Origin: Trebonia sp963737285
GTDB lineage: Bacteria; Actinomycetota; Actinomycetes; Streptosporangiales; Streptosporangiaceae
Assembly: GCA_963737285.1 (NCBI GenBank)
Contig: CAVTRT010000003.1
Span: forward strand, 1,364,001 to 1,428,000
Direction: 5' to 3'
DNA: 64,000 bases
Shown here: positions 56,001 to 64,000 of the stretch, piece by piece
Layout of the letters: each line of letters opens with the position of its first letter
Numbering within the stretch: the first letter of the stretch is position 1
Notes under the pieces: generated by a model
Databases searched by the model: none
Told to the model about the DNA's origin: nothing
What the model saw: only the letters and a program-made list of their open reading frames with translations
Program-made: the position numbers and the translations under genes

Positions 56001-57699
56001 CACTGCCCTTAAGTTCCGGGACTTCTGTAGTCCGGTGGGCCTGTTTGTCGGTTTTCCGTAACGGGTGGTCACGATGCGGATTCGAGGCGGGGAAGTGCCG
56101 GAAAGGGAACGAGGCCCCTGGTAGGACGTGTGGTGTCTAGTCATACGCCTGCCTGCTGGAGCCTCGTTGTCTGCGTATTCTGCCATGCCTGCCGTCGTGC
56201 TGCCCGCTGTTCCGGCCGGGCCCGGGCCTGAGGGGGGGCTGGCTGCCAGGGTGGCGGCGGGGCCGGGGTTGCGGGAGGACGAGGAGTGGCTGTCTGAGCT
56301 GCGGCGGGACGGGATGGTCTCGGAGCTGCTGGCCGGCGGGGTGCTCGCGCGCGCGGCGGCTGAGGGCGGTCACGGGTGCCGGATCGAGCGGGCGCTGACG
56401 GCGGTGATGATCCTGCTGTGCCTGGTCACCGGGGCGCTGTTCGCGTCGCAGTCGTATGCGATGGTGCTGGCCAGGGCCTTCGCGATGCCGGGCGCGCGGG
56501 TGCGGCCGGGCACCCCGGTGCCGACCCCGCCGGCGCTGTCGCAGGCCCGCGCCCGGCTCGGCGAGCAGCCGGCCCGGCTCGCGTTCGAGCTGGACGCCGC
56601 GCGGGACGACGTGCCGCTGTGCGAGGGCGGCGCCCTCTTCGGCCTTGAGCTGGTCATCTTCGACGGGACCACCCTGGACCTGCACGCCTGCCCGGAGCTG
56701 GCGGCGGAGTTCGGCGTGCCCGAGGGCGGCACCCGCCCGCAGCTGCGGGTGACCGCGCTGCTGCAGGCCGGCACCATGCGGTGGCGGGCCGCCGCCGTCG
56801 GCGGATACCACGACGGGGAGAACGCCCTGGCGGACCAGCTGGAGGGCGCGCTGCGCCCGGGCCAGCTGTCCCTGGCCGACCGCGGCTTCTTCTCCATGGA
56901 CCGGTGGATCCGGTTCTCCGCCACCGGGGCGCACCTGCTGTGGCGGGCCAAGAACGGCGCGAGGTCCGTCCCCTTCCGGCACCTGCGCACCCTGAAGGAC
57001 GGCTCGGAGCTCGTCCTGCTCCGCGAGAGCGCCGGCATGCTGGGGAAACGGCGCCGCGACGCCGGCGACCGGGCGCTCCCCAGGCACCCGGACACCGTCG
57101 CCCGGCTGGTCTGCTTCACCATCCTGACCACCACCCGCAGCGGCCGGACGAAGAAGGCCGAGGTCCGCGTCCTGACCACGCTCCTGGACCCGGATGCGTT
57201 CCCCGCCCGGGAGATCGCGGCCGGCTACGCGAGGCGCTGGCAGGTGGAAACCGCGTTCTTGCACCTCAAGCGCACCATCCGCGGCGCCGGGCGGGAACTG
57301 CGCGGCCAGTCCCCGGGAGCTCGCCCGCCAGGAAGCCTGGGCGCTGCTCCTCGCCCACAACATGATCGCTGCCATGGCCGCCCGCGCAGCGCACGCGGCC
57401 GGGACCGGCATCGCCGCCGTCTCCCTCGCCGCCGTCCTCGCCCTCGTCCGCGACCACGTCACCGCCGACACATGCTGCCCCCACTGCGGAAAGCGCCCCT
57501 CCGGCACCGGCGACCCGCTCGCGCCCCTCACCACAGCCATCGCCGCCCAGCCACTGAACAGGGAAAACAGGAAACGGACATCCGGAAGGACCAAGGCCGA
57601 GCGCAGGAAATGGCCAACCGAGGAAGCCACCTACGACCTCACGATAACCCCGTCAAACCTCCCACCAGCGGACACAAGTCCGAGAACTTAAGGGCAGTG
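56001..57699 (+). mobile_element. IS4-family insertion sequence, complete ends
   Basis: The element is 1,699 bp. Its ends are inverted repeats: CACTGCCCTTAAGTTC at 56,001 and the same sequence read inward from 57,699, with two mismatches in the next eight bases. GGCTTTGGCG at 55,991-56,000 is repeated at 57,700-57,709, a 10-bp target duplication that fits the IS4 family. Confidence 0.92.
56170..57691 (+). CDS. IS4-family transposase, one-base frameshift
   Basis: The DDE triad is VIFDGTTLDLH (D1), LADRGFFSMDRW (D2) and YARRWQVETAFLHLKRT (E). The last 115 residues (ELARQEAWALLLAHNMIAAM, CCPHCGKRPSGTGDPL) are in a second frame. An extra base in CCCCGGG at 57,311-57,317 explains this. The exact start is not certain; 56,170 is an approximate placement at SAYSAMPAVV. 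If the break is real, the IS cannot move by itself. Confidence 0.8.
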
Positions 57700-58079
57700 G
57701 GCTTTGGCGTGGCCGTGAAGACAGGGGGGTCGCAGCGCGACCGCATTGGCTGGTCCGGCGGATTGGGTACAGACTTCTTCGTCGACCCGGACGGCACGGT
57801 CGGCATCCTCCTCACTCAAGTAGAGATGGGTAAAGACATTTCGTCGCTGATAGCGCAGTTCCAGTCGCTGCACGAGCCGTCGTGATCGGCCGACGGGCAG
57901 TTGCAGGCCCGTGAGGCAGAAGCGCACGCGAGAAGCTTGCTGGCTGGAGTATCCAGGGTGGCCGAAGGGGAAGCGATGAGGATTAGGCTGCGCACCCTGG
58001 GCATCGGTCCAGGGAATTCCGGTGGACGGCGCGGATAAGTGGCTTCACCGGTCCCGGTTCTGGCTACCGTCGGCGTGTG

Positions 58080-58305
58080 CGGGGGCGGACGCCGCCGCGG
58101 ACCTGGCGTCTGGCGCGCTGGCCTGCCCCTCGTGCGGGACCGGGCGGCTGCGGGCGTGGGGCTGCGGGCGGGGGCGGTGCCGCTCATGCGGGGCGACGCA
58201 CATCCTGCTGCCGGCGTGGTCCGCGCCCAGGCGGGCAGACGCCGTCGGGGTGATCGCGCGGCGCCGCGACGCTGCCGACTGCCGGGGTTCCGTTTACGGT
58301 ACTAA
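58080..58305 (+). pseudogene. DUF6431-like zinc-ribbon fragment
   Basis: It reads LACPSCGTGRLRAWGCGRGR, CRSCGATHILLPAWSAPRRA and DAVGVI, the N-terminal zinc ribbon (two CxxC) that precedes an HTH in DUF6431 proteins. These often accompany IS elements. The HTH part is lost after 58,270. Confidence 0.5.
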
Positions 58306-58392
58306 CTGGCAGCCTGCGGCCCGGACGTGTCGGCGAGCTGACCGGCCGGCGACAGCGGACCGCGCTGTCCGCTGTCGCCAGCTGCCTGGGCG

Positions 58393-61274
58393 TTATGCGG
58401 TCCGGGAGGCGAGGTTGGTCGCGTGGGTGGCCTTCGCGGTCGCGGCGAACCCGGCCAGGGCCGCACTGATCGCGACGGTGCCCTGGCCCGCCGCCAGGGC
58501 CGCGACGATCCTGGTCGCCGCGAACACCAGCCAGCTTCCGCAGGTGTACCCGTCGGTCTGCAGCGAGGCCGACAGGTCAGTGAGCGCGGTGGCGTTGATG
58601 TAGACGCCGGTGGCCCGGAGCATGGTCAGCACCAGTTGCTGCTTCGCCTCGCTGGCGCCGAGCGAGTCGAAGAAGTAGAGGCCGGGCTGCGACCGCCGGG
58701 CCGGGTTCTGCACGATCACCAGGGTCGCCCAGTGCCTGCTGCTGAAGTTGATCGGGACCACGGTGTACTGGCGGACCTGGCCGGCCGCCAGCTGGCCGAG
58801 GTAGTTGTCGCGGATGAAGGTCGCCAGCGCGTCCGGGGCGGTGAAGATGTCGACCGCCGTCATGACCTCGGTATTGGCCAGGTTCGCGGCGAGCAGCAGG
58901 CGGCGCACGTCGGCGTCGGTGAGCCAGTCGGCGCCTGGCTTGGTCTCGTCGAAGAACGCCGACCACGCCTGCGGGATCGCCGCCGGCTGGCTGCCCCGCT
59001 GCCGCTGTTGCGCCGCGCTGAGCGCCTTGGCGATCTCTGCGTCGGCCGCCTTGCCCGCGAAGGCCTGGGCGGTCTCGCCCTGGTCGTTCTCCGCGGTCAC
59101 GTCGGCCCCGGCTTCGAGGGCGAGCCGGACCAGCCAGGGACGGCCGGTGCGCGCCGCCAGGTGCAGCGCGGGCTGGCCCCTGTGGGAAAAGCGCTTGCGC
59201 ACCAGCTCCGCGACCGCCGCTGCCACCTGGCCCGGAGCCTCGGCCCACAAGTCGTCCAGGGCCTTGAGCCGTTCCGCGGTATTGTCGGCGAGCACGAAGC
59301 ACACCACGCCGAGCGCGTCGCCGTCGGCCTGCTGCACGCCCTCCTGCTGCCGGATGATGGTGACCAGGCCGTCGAAGCTGGCCCCGCTGGACGTCGGCAG
59401 GAAGTCGCGGAACGCGTTGCCAGCCGCCGGCCGCTGGCCGGCGAAGAAGCACCCGAACGCCTCGATCAGGTCGGCCGCGACCTGCTGCGCGGACTTGTTC
59501 CCGATCGCTTCCCGCCGGCTGTGCAGGACGCCGGCGATCAGGTTGTAGAGCCGGATCGGCCCCATCACCCCGAAGCGGTCCGCGTGCACCTGCCGCCGCT
59601 GGGCGTCGCTGACGTGCCGGACCTGCTGCCACAGGGCCGCGGTGACCAGCTTGTCGCCCTTCAGCAGCTTGACCACCTTCACGTGCGCGGCGCTGTGGCT
59701 GTAGAGGCTCTTGCCCACCGACTTCCCGCTCTTGCTGGTGAGCTCGCCCCCGGAGGACTCGCTGGCCATCTTCTTCTGCAGGCTCTGGAAGAGCTTTGCG
59801 CGGGTGAATCCCTGGTACTGGGTCAGCTCCCGCTGCTTTTCGCCCTTGGCGTTGTACGTGTAAATGCCCTCGACGTAGACATGCTCGGGCCCCTCGGGAA
59901 ACGTGCGCACCCAGGAGTACACGTTGAGGAACGTGTGCCTGCGGCCCTCGGTTCCGCTCGCCGCGCGGAACCGGGCGCCGGAGGCGATGTTCGCGAGCTG
60001 CAGCACGGTGTCGAGCTGGGCGAAGCTGAGGCGGGCGCCCTCGATGCCGTAGGCGAGGGTGATGAACTCCAGGATCACCGACTCGGCGGCGGGGAAGTTC
60101 TTGAAGCCGGCCCCGATGAGGGCCTTGCGCACCTCATTGCCGCGGCCGGCCAGGATGAACAGGATGGCAGTGCCGAGGGCGCGGGTCCCGACGTTTTCCA
60201 GGGCGTCCTGCTGGGCGCTGGCCGCGAACACCTGGCCGAACTGCCGCGCCAGGTCATCGAGCGCGAGCGCGATCTGCGGCCAGCTCCGCCCGGGCTTGTT
60301 GTCCGGGGTCTTCAGCTGCCGGCCGCGGAACGGCACCTCCCAGCACGTCGCCTCGTCCCAGATCGGGAAGCTGAACTCGTAGACGGTCGGCTTCTGCGGC
60401 TTCGGCGGCTTCGCGCCGCCCTTCGCGACCCGCTTGCGCGGCGGCGGCTTTAGCTGCTTAGCGGCGGGCTGGGTGACGAGCGAGGTCAATATCGTCGGCT
60501 TCACGCCGCGCATGCGGGTGGTGCGCCTGGCCGGAATGGGCTGGGTGGTCGGCTTGACCTTCCAGTCCACTCGCTTGGCGCGCGCCATCGCGTGGCAGAA
60601 GGCGGGCCAGTCGGTCGGCCGGGCAAACTGGATGGGGAAGAACTGGCGCGGGAAGGACGCGGTTTTCTTGTCTTCCTTGAATTTGCTGATCTGAAAGACC
60701 ATGAGGGTGATCTGTTTGAACATGTCCTGCTCGTTGGGCAGGATCTTTTGGTAATTTTCGAGTCCTGCGTCGGCGGCCCGGGCGACCGCGAGCACGAAGT
60801 CGAATTCGGCCCGGTTCGCGGGGCCTCGTCCTCGTCGCTGCTGTAATAGGGGTCGAGCGCGACCTCGTCCGGCTCGTCGGCCTCGGCGATCATCAGCACC
60901 GGGCCGCCCTCGTCCTCCTCGTCCGAGTCCTCGTCGCCACTTCCGGTCTCGTCCTCGCTGGAGGGCTGGCCGAACACGTGATCGTACACGCCATCGGCCG
61001 TGACGCTATCCAATTCGAAGATGTAGCGGAGTAGTTCTTCCTCGCTGTCGAAGCCGAATCCGCCGTCTTCGCCGCCCTCCCCGTCGTCTTCCGGGTCCGC
61101 GAGCTCGAGCTCGTCGCGCAGGTACCCGATGACGTCGTCCTCGGTTACCTCCTCGGAGTATTCGGCCATGACAGCGGCCATCATTCGCTCAATCGTGGAA
61201 TCCCATGCCTGCCTGCCTTGATCGGCCAGCGTAAGCTCGGAATCGGATTCTTCTTCGGTATTCATTGACGTCAT
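58393..61274 (-). CDS. Large ankyrin-repeat protein with Ulp1-like cysteine protease domain, one-base frameshift
   Basis: About 960 residues. It starts at the ATG at 61274 after GAGGGGGAA. An acidic N-terminal region of 155 residues (many DE runs) ends at SSDEDEAP. The next frame continues ANRAEFDFVLAVARAADAGL; a missing base by the G-run at 60,820-60,823 joins them. A middle region of unknown fold of about 520 residues follows, with a Lys/Pro-rich linker. An ankyrin motif lies near 59,110-59,190 (GQPALHLAARTGRPWLVRLA). The C-terminal C48-like protease has His in SRHWATLVI (near 58,730), Asp in YFFDSLG (near 58,668), and Gln plus Cys in LQTDGYTCGSW (58,534-58,568, Q-x5-C-G). This is the Ulp1/SENP catalytic set. 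There is no signal peptide. It looks like an effector that cleaves or deconjugates protein tags; the target is unknown. Confidence 0.75.
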
Positions 61275-61339
61275 TGTTCCCCCTCAGGCTTGCACGGATC
61301 GCCCCTCCGGACCTACCTAACGTAAGCCAAAAGCGGCCC

Positions 61340-61850
61340 ATCGCCTAGAGGCGGCCGAGAAAGGTGCGAGAGATTTCCTGAAAGGCGCGTGTGGCGGGTG
61401 TGGGACTCGGAAATACGATTCGGGGCCGCGACCTGCGTTTCCGGTAGCAACGCGGGGATGCGTTCGCTCGGGGAGCCTGTGGCGGGCTGGCCAGGATCCT
61501 GATGCCCTCGGCGGTGAGCACGGCGTCGAAAGAGCTGGTGAACTGGCCCGCACGGTCCCTGATCAGAAACCTGACCGTGGCCACGCGCTGGCCCAGGTCC
61601 ATCACCTGGTTCCGGGCTGCCTGCGTCGTCCATGAGCCATCCGGGTTCGCGGTGGCCGAGCCTGACCAACTCGCCTTGCACCCGCCGGTGCCCCCATGTG
61701 GGGTTCTCCGTCGCGATACGGATCACGAGCTTCCGGATCACTGCGGCCGTAGACGGCCTCCCAGGACGCCGGCGGCTCGTGTAGTCCCACTTGCGCGCGA
61801 CCAGCCGACGGTGCCAGGCGAGCAGCGTCGCCGGACCCGCGCGCGAAGGT
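61340..61850 (-). pseudogene. rve-type integrase/transposase with internal deletion
   Basis: The N-terminal HTH part (RKLVIRIATENPTWGHRRVQGELVRLGH, near 61,650-61,735) is followed directly, out of frame, by the C-terminal catalytic part. That part reads MDLGQRVATVRFLIRDRAGQ, FTSSFDAVLTAEGIRILASP and PQAPRANA. The first Asp and the segment between are deleted. The pattern fits the IS481/IS3-like integrases that are common in actinomycetes. Confidence 0.65.
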
Positions 61851-61876
61851 CCTGATCGTCCCTCTAATCCGTCGGC

Positions 61877-63220
61877 CTACCAGGTCACGTCGGGGCCGCC
61901 GATCCGGGGGAACTGCCTGACTGTCCCACCTCCGACGAAGCCGCTGAAGCCGGTCGAATTCCACCTCTTCACGCCGCCGGGAAATGTTACGACCGTGGGG
62001 AGCCAGGAGCCGATCACCTCGGTGCCTGACGCGTTCGCCCAGTCGACCGAGACGGGGCTGACGCTGGACACGTCCTTCGGCTGGAGGACGCTGCCGATCA
62101 CGCGGGGCCGCGCGGGCGTCGCCAGCGGGTACGCCAGCCACACGGCCGTCAGGCGCTTGTCGCCGGCTGAGTAGATGCCATTGCCGCACACCACCGCCTG
62201 CCCGTTCGCGGTGAGCGTGGGCGTGCCGCACGCCCGCGGGGTGTCCTCGTGGTAGATGTCGCCCCGGGCCCGCGGACGTACTGCGACCAGACGACGTGGC
62301 TGGCGGTGAGAAGATCAGCGCCGGCCGCGCTGAGGTCCAGTGTCCGGACTTCCTCGCTGACCTGCGGGTTATAGGTGACCGCGAACCCCACGGTACTGTC
62401 GCCGACCCAGCTCAGGTCGCTAATCAGGAACGGGTCGGCGGAGGATGCGCTCATCGTGCCAGACCAGGAATGCCGCAGCCGCCCGGTGGCGACCGAGTAG
62501 ATGCTGAGCGTGACCGACCGGCGGACCTCCTTGGGTGCGTCCTTGCGAGGGTCTTGGACGGGGTTCTTGCCGGTGCCGTACGCGACTGCTAGCTCGCTCC
62601 CGTCGGCGGACAGGGCCATGGCATTGACGCCCCCGGGCGGCGGTGACTTGATCGGCAGCTTTCTCACCCGGAAGGGACTGGCCGAGCCGGGAACGATCCG
62701 CACCAGGTACCACATTCTGGGTCCTAGGACCGGGGGACTGAACGATGAACTCTGGGCCAAGGCGACCTCCACGACGAATGTCCGGTCGTCCGCCCCGCCA
62801 CTCACTCTCCCGGACGACACGTTTGCCGCGCCAAGAAGGAAGCTGCCGAGCGTGCGACCGGTCTGCTCATCGCCCGCGATGATCCCCAAGCCTCGAAAGG
62901 TCCCGGCGCTCCGCACCGCGCCAATGGTGACGTAGTACCTCGGGGTGCCCGCAGGGCCAGCGACGCCGCTAGAACTCGCCGGGCCCGGTGCCGGCCCTCA
63001 GCCGACTTGAGGGTTACCAGGGTGGCGGCGGCGAGCAGCACCACGGCCACGGCCACGGCCGGGCCTCGCCAGGTCAGCAGCCAGCCCGTCCGGCGCGTGC
63101 GGCCCGCCGGCTGTGCCCCGTCGTGGGCGCCCGCAGGCGCCAGGCGCAGCGGGCGCACCTCGCGCAGGCGAGTCGCCTCCGACCGCAGGGTGTCGCGGAT
63201 CTCGTCTTCGAGCGGGCCAT
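61877..63220 (-). CDS. Membrane-anchored beta-propeller-like protein beside the sigma factor, frameshifted
   Basis: The best reading is SPLEDEIRDTLRSEATRLRE in a short cytosolic part. A membrane helix follows (WRGPAVAVAVVLLAAATLVTL), then an extracellular region of repeated strand motifs (MALSADGSELAVAYGTGK, SIYSVATGRLRHSW, LSWVGDSTVGFAVTY, WLPTVVTFPGG). The parts are in different frames. Breaks lie near 63,215 (start), about 62,990 and about 62,270 (in a GGGG run). The layout next to an ECF sigma factor fits an anti-sigma or sensor partner. The family is inferred from the architecture. Confidence 0.6.
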
Positions 63221-63732
63221 GATTCCTCCTTCAGCATCCGGCCAACGGCGGCGATGGCCCGGGACGTGGCGGACTTCACGGTGCCGCGGGTGACTCCCAT
63301 CGCCCGCGCGGCCTGGTCCTCGGTCATGTCGAGGTAGTAGCGCAGCACCAGCGCCTCACGCTGCCGGGCCGGGAGTCGCCGGATCGCGGCCAGCACCGCG
63401 CGGTGCTCCTCCGTGTGCAGCACGGCCGCCTCAGCCGACTCCAGCAGTTCCCCAGCGGCGTGGATGGCCGGCCGTGACCGCCGCTTCAGCACCGTCCGGC
63501 AGCCGTTGAGTACGCTGGAGCGCAGGTAGGCGGGCGCGGCCTCGGCGCTGGCGAGCTTGTCCCAGCGGCGGTAGAGGCCGAGGAAGGCGTCCTGCACCAC
63601 GTCTTGCGCGGCATCAGCGTCGCCCAGCATCAACAGCGCTAGCCTGGCCAGGCTCAGCGCGTGCGCCCGGTAAAGGCTAGTGACCTGCCAGTCCGACGCG
63701 ACGGGCGCCGCCCCGGGAGGCCGGGTGTCCAT
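62998..63732 (-). CDS. SigE-type ECF sigma factor
   Basis: Region 2 reads LYRAHALSLARLALLMLGDADAAQDVVQDAFLGLYRRW. Region 4 is LPARQREALVLRYYLDMTEDQAARAMGVTRGTVKSATSRAIAAV. It starts at the ATG at 63732 (MDTRPPGAAP). The sigma fold ends near EES at about 63,222. Beyond that the frame continues to 62,998 through Pro/Arg/Gly-rich sequence antisense to no homolog, probably because a base is missing in the overlap with the propeller gene. Transcription of its own operon is the usual role. Confidence 0.85.
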   Translation of the reverse strand: MDTRPPGAAPVASDWQVTSLYRAHALSLARLALLMLGDADAAQDVVQDAFLGLYRRWDKLASAEAAPAYLRSSVLNGCRTVLKRRSRPAIHAAGELLESAEAAVLHTEEHRAVLAAIRRLPARQREALVLRYYLDMTEDQAARAMGVTRGTVKSATSRAIAAVGRMLKEESWPARRRDPRHPAVGGDSPARGAPAAPGACGRPRRGTAGGPHAPDGLAADLARPGRGRGRGAARRRHPGNPQVG

Positions 63733-64000
63733 TTGGTCCACGTAGTAGAGACTGCGCCCGGGCAAGAAGGTTGCCCGCCACCCCCAAGTTACTCGCACGC
63801 TACATCACCGGCATCCAGATGCGGGTCGACGCCGACGGCGCCATCAAGCTCGTCAAGGACCTGACCTGACCTCACTCGCCCTATAGCCTTCGGCATGCAT
63901 AGCCGCTCGTGCGACCGGGCAGGCTGGCTACAACATCCCCCTTCACGCAGGGCAGCGCCGGTCCAGGGAGCACAAGCCATTGGCTGACACCGAACACCAC
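63733..64000. other. Right edge, mostly noncoding
   Basis: Upstream of the sigma factor. On the plus strand a short frame (YITGIQMRVDADGAIKLVKD, stop at 63,867) looks like the tail of a lost gene. Nothing else is recognised. Confidence 0.35.

Larger units (their letters stand above)
54992..57885 (+). pseudogene. Beta-lactamase-family gene interrupted by an IS4 element
   Basis: The gene begins near the ATG at 54992 (LQELLIRHVVAGTIPGGVAL). It shows SxxK in RIQSMTKGITSVAALRL, the Tyr motif in WRYHHSFAVLG and RHLLTNTSGYG. At 56,000 it is cut in WGFG by an insertion, and it resumes at 57,710 with VAVKTGGSQRDRIGWSGGLG and FFVDPDGTVGILLTQ to the stop at 57,885. Deleting the IS and one copy of the 10-bp duplication restores one frame of about 400 residues. 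The intact enzyme would be a class C-like esterase/peptidase. Confidence 0.85.

Noticed and set aside
58423..60453. 676-codon plus-strand frame
   Set aside because: Longest shadow of the window; Arg/Gly/Val-rich, antisense to the ankyrin/protease gene with its catalytic motifs.
1..64000. tRNA, rRNA or CRISPR arrays
   Set aside because: No cloverleaf with GTTCGAATC-type T-arm next to a matching acceptor, no rRNA-like stretch and no regularly spaced repeats were seen by eye; a tRNAscan or CRT run would settle it.

Overview
The window is high-GC DNA (roughly 70%) with strong G/C third-position bias, GTG starts, XRE/DUF397 regulator stacks, DUF574 methyltransferase, Lsr2-like and SigE-type ECF genes. 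That points to a filamentous actinomycete (Streptomyces/Streptosporangiales type). It looks like accessory chromosome: few housekeeping functions, a restriction/defence content, and a high density of whole and decayed mobile elements.

Layout. 1-6.2 kb: the end of a tyrosine recombinase, a 5'-truncated Hint-type toxin tip with two likely immunity genes, an alpha/beta hydrolase, an unknown gene and a relaxase remnant. 6.2-11.8 kb: an intact type I restriction-modification operon in the order R-S-M. 11.8-12.4 kb: a NUDIX hydrolase. 12.4-19.65 kb: a tightly packed minus-strand operon (sugar nucleotidyltransferase, transketolase, dehydroquinate-synthase-like cyclase, sugar kinase, IMPase-type phosphatase, phosphohexomutase). 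Together these read as a route from a transketolase product to a nucleotide-activated cyclitol; a divergent XRE-TPR regulator sits next to it. 21.3-27.5 kb: regulatory genes (HATPase, Cys-rich small protein, XRE/DUF5753, DUF397, XRE-TPR) and a DUF574 methyltransferase. 27.6-30.8 kb: remains of a conjugative element (DnaB-N-like protein, DUF4913 protein split by a 271-bp insertion, membrane protein). 31.0-34.4 kb: a two-recombinase mobile unit. 34.4-43.7 kb: ISL3, IS4, IS1634 and IS701 debris, two recombinase fragments, McrC, a RelE/YefM toxin-antitoxin pair and a serine hydrolase.

43.7-64 kb: trpD, an unknown gene, an ABC exporter, a serine hydrolase, a very short P450-like protein, damaged genes (HSDR_N, Lsr2, DUF6545, isochorismatase), an EEP-family hydrolase, an IS4 element with clear ends sitting in a second beta-lactamase-family gene, a large ankyrin plus Ulp1-like cysteine-protease protein, an rve integrase remnant, and an ECF sigma factor next to a membrane beta-propeller protein.

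Many otherwise convincing genes are broken by a single base, usually in a run of four or more G or C. Either the assembly carries homopolymer errors or this segment is decaying; each case is marked. The two most interesting systems are the cyclitol-nucleotide operon (12.4-19.65 kb) and the ankyrin/Ulp1-like protein (58.4-61.3 kb).
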